From Paraburkholderia youngii (GTDB taxonomy: Bacteria; Pseudomonadota; Gammaproteobacteria; Burkholderiales; Burkholderiaceae), in the NCBI RefSeq assembly GCF_013366925.1, contig NZ_JAALDK010000001.1, positions 2,363,089 through 2,427,088 of the forward strand: DNA of 64,000 bases, written 5' to 3'. The position numbers and the translations under genes were made by a program. How positions within the stretch are numbered: position 1 is the first letter of the stretch; every line of letters begins with the position of its first letter. Positions 62,287 to 64,000 of the stretch are shown piece after piece. The notes below the pieces were generated by a model. The model made no database searches. It saw only the letters and a program-made list of their open reading frames with translations, and was not told the DNA's origin.

Positions 62287-62580
62287 GCATCGGTAGTTCT
62301 ACTAATGCCCGCAATTTTATGCGTAATGGGGCGTAAAGCCTTTTCTTACATAATTCAATTGAAAGTTAATGAATCAAGTTGAATAGCGCGCCAGCAATTT
62401 CTTTCCGGTCTTTTATTGGAAATTCGGCCGGAGAAAATATTCCTGATGTTGGCCGCCCAATTTCGCCGGGCGGAATCCGCATGCTTGCAAATGCCTCGGC
62501 TTCGAATTGCTCGAGCGGACTCGTATCGATTACATAACGACGCACCACGTAATCATTGAAATCCCGTTGAGAAGCCCCCC

Positions 62581-62616
62581 AAAAAAAACGGGCAGGATGT
62601 TCGCACATCCCGCCCG
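62581..62616 (-). terminator. intrinsic terminator of the adhesin gene
   Basis: On the minus strand a 12-bp stem (one G-U pair) with a 4-base GCGA loop is followed by eight T. It lies 43 bp after the stop codon of the YadA-type gene. Confidence 0.92.
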
Positions 62617-62659
62617 GTTCCGCTTCTTTCGTTAGTCTATCCGTGTGCCGTTCTCCAGT

Positions 62660-64000
62660 TTAGAAGACGAAGCCGGCGCCGGCGCCGACGGCGAACGAAC
62701 CCGCGGTGGTGGTCGAGCCCGAAGCCTTGATGATCCATTTGCCGTTACGCGTGAACGTCGACAAACCGACGGCAACTGCGGATTGGCCTGCATACGTTCC
62801 GCCTGCGACGGCTACGATGCTCTTGCCCGCGGCAGGAGCCTGGGGCAGATTGGCCGTGGCGATCGCCGCTGCCGAGCCGGAATATGACTTCTTCGCGATA
62901 CTGTCGATCGTGCTGTTCAAGTCGTTGAACCGCATGTCGGTGTAGTTGTTGGCCTGCTGCACGCCCTGCGCAACCGAGCTGTTCATCTGACCGACATTGA
63001 CCGCGTCCGTGTCCGCCGTACCCGCTGCAACGTTGGTGATCTGACGCTGCTGCGTGGCCGAACCCACCGACACCGAGTTGTCGCGATCCGTCACCGAACC
63101 CTGACCCAACGCCACCGAGTTCGCATTGGCAGCCTGCGAGCCCGTGCCGATCGCCGTCGAGTTGACGCCGCTTGCCGCTGCGTTGGCGCCGACTGCCGTC
63201 GCGTTGTCGCCCGAGGCTGCCGCGCCCGCTCCGGCCACCGTGCTGGCCGCACCGCTACCCGGCGCTGCTGCGTTGACCACCGCGTCGTTGCCGCCGCCCG
63301 AAGACGAACCATTCGAGGCATCAGAATTCGAGCTGCCCGGCTGGACGTTGGACAGCTGGCTGCCCAGATTCCACACCTGCCCGTTAAGATCCGTCACCTG
63401 ATCCTGCAACGCCGACAACTGGCCGAAGTTCACCGCGTCATACTGGCTCGAGCCGTTGGCCACGTTGGTCAGGATCACCGGACCCGTGCTCTGGCCTCCA
63501 CCCAGCGTCACGGCACCGAAGTTCACCGAGCCGTCAGCGCGACGGTCGTACTGCACCGCGGCCGACAATTGCGTGCCGACATCGCCCACCTGGGTCTGCA
63601 GCTTCGTGATGTCCTCCGTGTTCTGCGTCGTGCGACCGTCGAGGTTCGTGACGGCATCGCCCACGCTGTGCACCGTCGCGCCGCCTACGCTGTAGCTCGG
63701 TGCGCTGAGCGTACCGTCTGCGTTCACGGTCGAACCGCCGCCCAGTGCCTCGGCCGTGCTCGATGCCGCGCCGTACAGCTGGCCGCCATTGATCGCATCC
63801 ACGCTCGATGCGTTCACTGCGCCATTCGCCACGCCCGTCACCGTGCGGTTACCCGCCGCGCCCGCCACGTTCACCACCGTGCCGTCCATGTCCTTCGCTA
63901 CCGTGATGTCGCGCGTGTTCGCGTCCTGCTGTACCAGACCCACCGTACCTTCGGACAACTGATTCTGCACGCTCGCGATGTTGGTCGCGTTCTGCGCAAT
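62660..64000 (-). CDS. trimeric autotransporter adhesin, YadA-type (partial, C-terminal part)
   Basis: Surface adhesin whose reading frame runs off the right edge; 446 codons are visible. The passenger has stalk and neck segments (YDAVNFGQLSALQDQV; NVAAGTADTDAVNVGQMN) and YadA head repeats of the type NSVALGQGSVTDRDNSVSVGS, with alternating Ala/Val/Gly. The last 75-80 residues are the YadA anchor (KKSYSGSAAAIATANLPQ, then TYAGQSAVAVGLSTF) ending in an aromatic residue (GAGFVF), as required for outer-membrane insertion. It should form a trimeric surface fibre for attachment. The signal peptide and most of the head are outside the window. Confidence 0.92.
   Translation of the reverse strand: MAQNATNIASVQNQLSEGTVGLVQQDANTRDITVAKDMDGTVVNVAGAAGNRTVTGVANGAVNASSVDAINGGQLYGAASSTAEALGGGSTVNADGTLSAPSYSVGGATVHSVGDAVTNLDGRTTQNTEDITKLQTQVGDVGTQLSAAVQYDRRADGSVNFGAVTLGGGQSTGPVILTNVANGSSQYDAVNFGQLSALQDQVTDLNGQVWNLGSQLSNVQPGSSNSDASNGSSSGGGNDAVVNAAAPGSGAASTVAGAGAAASGDNATAVGANAAASGVNSTAIGTGSQAANANSVALGQGSVTDRDNSVSVGSATQQRQITNVAAGTADTDAVNVGQMNSSVAQGVQQANNYTDMRFNDLNSTIDSIAKKSYSGSAAAIATANLPQAPAAGKSIVAVAGGTYAGQSAVAVGLSTFTRNGKWIIKASGSTTTAGSFAVGAGAGFVF

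Larger units (their letters stand above)
62101..62659. other. AT-rich intergenic region upstream of beta-glucosidase
   Basis: A 559-bp region, visibly lower in GC than its surroundings. It contains a LacI-type operator (62193-62204), a 15-bp palindrome (62272-62286) and the terminator of the adhesin gene (62581-62616). An 80-codon minus-strand frame at 62366-62608 starts inside that terminator and is not accepted as a gene. Confidence 0.65.

Noticed and set aside
62366..62608. An 80-codon minus-strand open frame
   Set aside because: Its start codon lies inside the intrinsic terminator of the adhesin gene, there is no ribosome site, and the product resembles nothing.

Overview
The window is high-GC DNA with dense short operons and gene families typical of Burkholderiaceae: DUF4148 secreted peptides, a GcvA-type LysR regulator, a DUF3309 peptide, a YadA-type adhesin and a 3-hydroxyphenylpropionate (mhp) pathway. 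It is most likely a Paraburkholderia or a close relative; this is inferred from gene content, not from a marker gene. No rRNA, tRNA, CRISPR array or insertion sequence was seen.

Layout. (1) 1-7.8 kb: divergent mhp cluster, mhpA-B-D-F-E-T on the minus strand and the IclR activator mhpR on the plus strand, with a 19-bp operator-like palindrome between them. mhpC is absent from its usual place. (2) 7.9-16.4 kb: two paralogous modules, each with a NMT1/SsuA-like ABC substrate-binding protein and a TctDE-like two-component system. Only the second has the ATPase and permease. (3) 16.6-21.0 kb: membrane TPR protein, GH108 muramidase, holin-like protein and a leaderless phospholipase C-type phosphoesterase, resembling a holin/endolysin export cassette. 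(4) 21.2-28.2 kb: DUF4148 peptide, squalene/phytoene synthase, KaiC-like ATPase plus receiver protein, TDT-family transporter, DUF4126 protein and a LysR regulator.

(5) 28.2-49.9 kb is the most interesting region: an apparently self-contained, sigma-54-controlled system that makes and exports double-glycine-leader peptides. Six small genes (29467, 42066 minus, 48260, 48618, 49113, 49611) begin with a leader of the type M-x2-L-x-I-K-D-L-x5-L-D-x3-M-x-x-[IV]-x-G-G. In five of them the GG is exactly at residues 25-26. A minus-strand operon encodes one of these peptides, then a NodT-type outer-membrane factor, a two-FHA membrane protein, an HlyD-type adaptor, a leaderless parvulin PPIase, a 1022-residue exporter (two cyclic-nucleotide-binding domains, C39 peptidase, ABC transporter) and a sigma-54 activator. 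Nearby are a PP2C phosphatase, a Ser/Thr kinase, a secreted caspase-like/SUMF1 protein, two DUF4399 proteins and an LRAT-fold protein. Near-identical -24/-12 promoters, TGGCAYRGCCYNTGCA, precede four peptide genes, and a looser one precedes the LRAT gene. Three of the upstream regions carry a CCAACA-N13/15-TGTTGG inverted repeat that could be the activator site. The reading is that the sigma-54 activator, probably tuned by Ser/Thr phosphorylation through the kinase, phosphatase and FHA protein, switches on peptides and exporter together; the C39 domain would remove the leader during type I export.

(6) 50-59.8 kb: DUF3309 peptide, SDR, a 24-residue membrane microprotein, LysE exporter divergent from an Lrp regulator, two exported alpha/beta hydrolases, two DUF4148 peptides, a CcdA/TlpA-like pair, a small surface-antigen-like protein and a Tat-exported amidohydrolase. 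(7) 59.9-64 kb: exported GH3 beta-glucosidase with a LacI-type operator upstream, and the C-terminal part of a trimeric autotransporter adhesin cut by the window edge.

All family assignments come from reading motifs; no database search was run.
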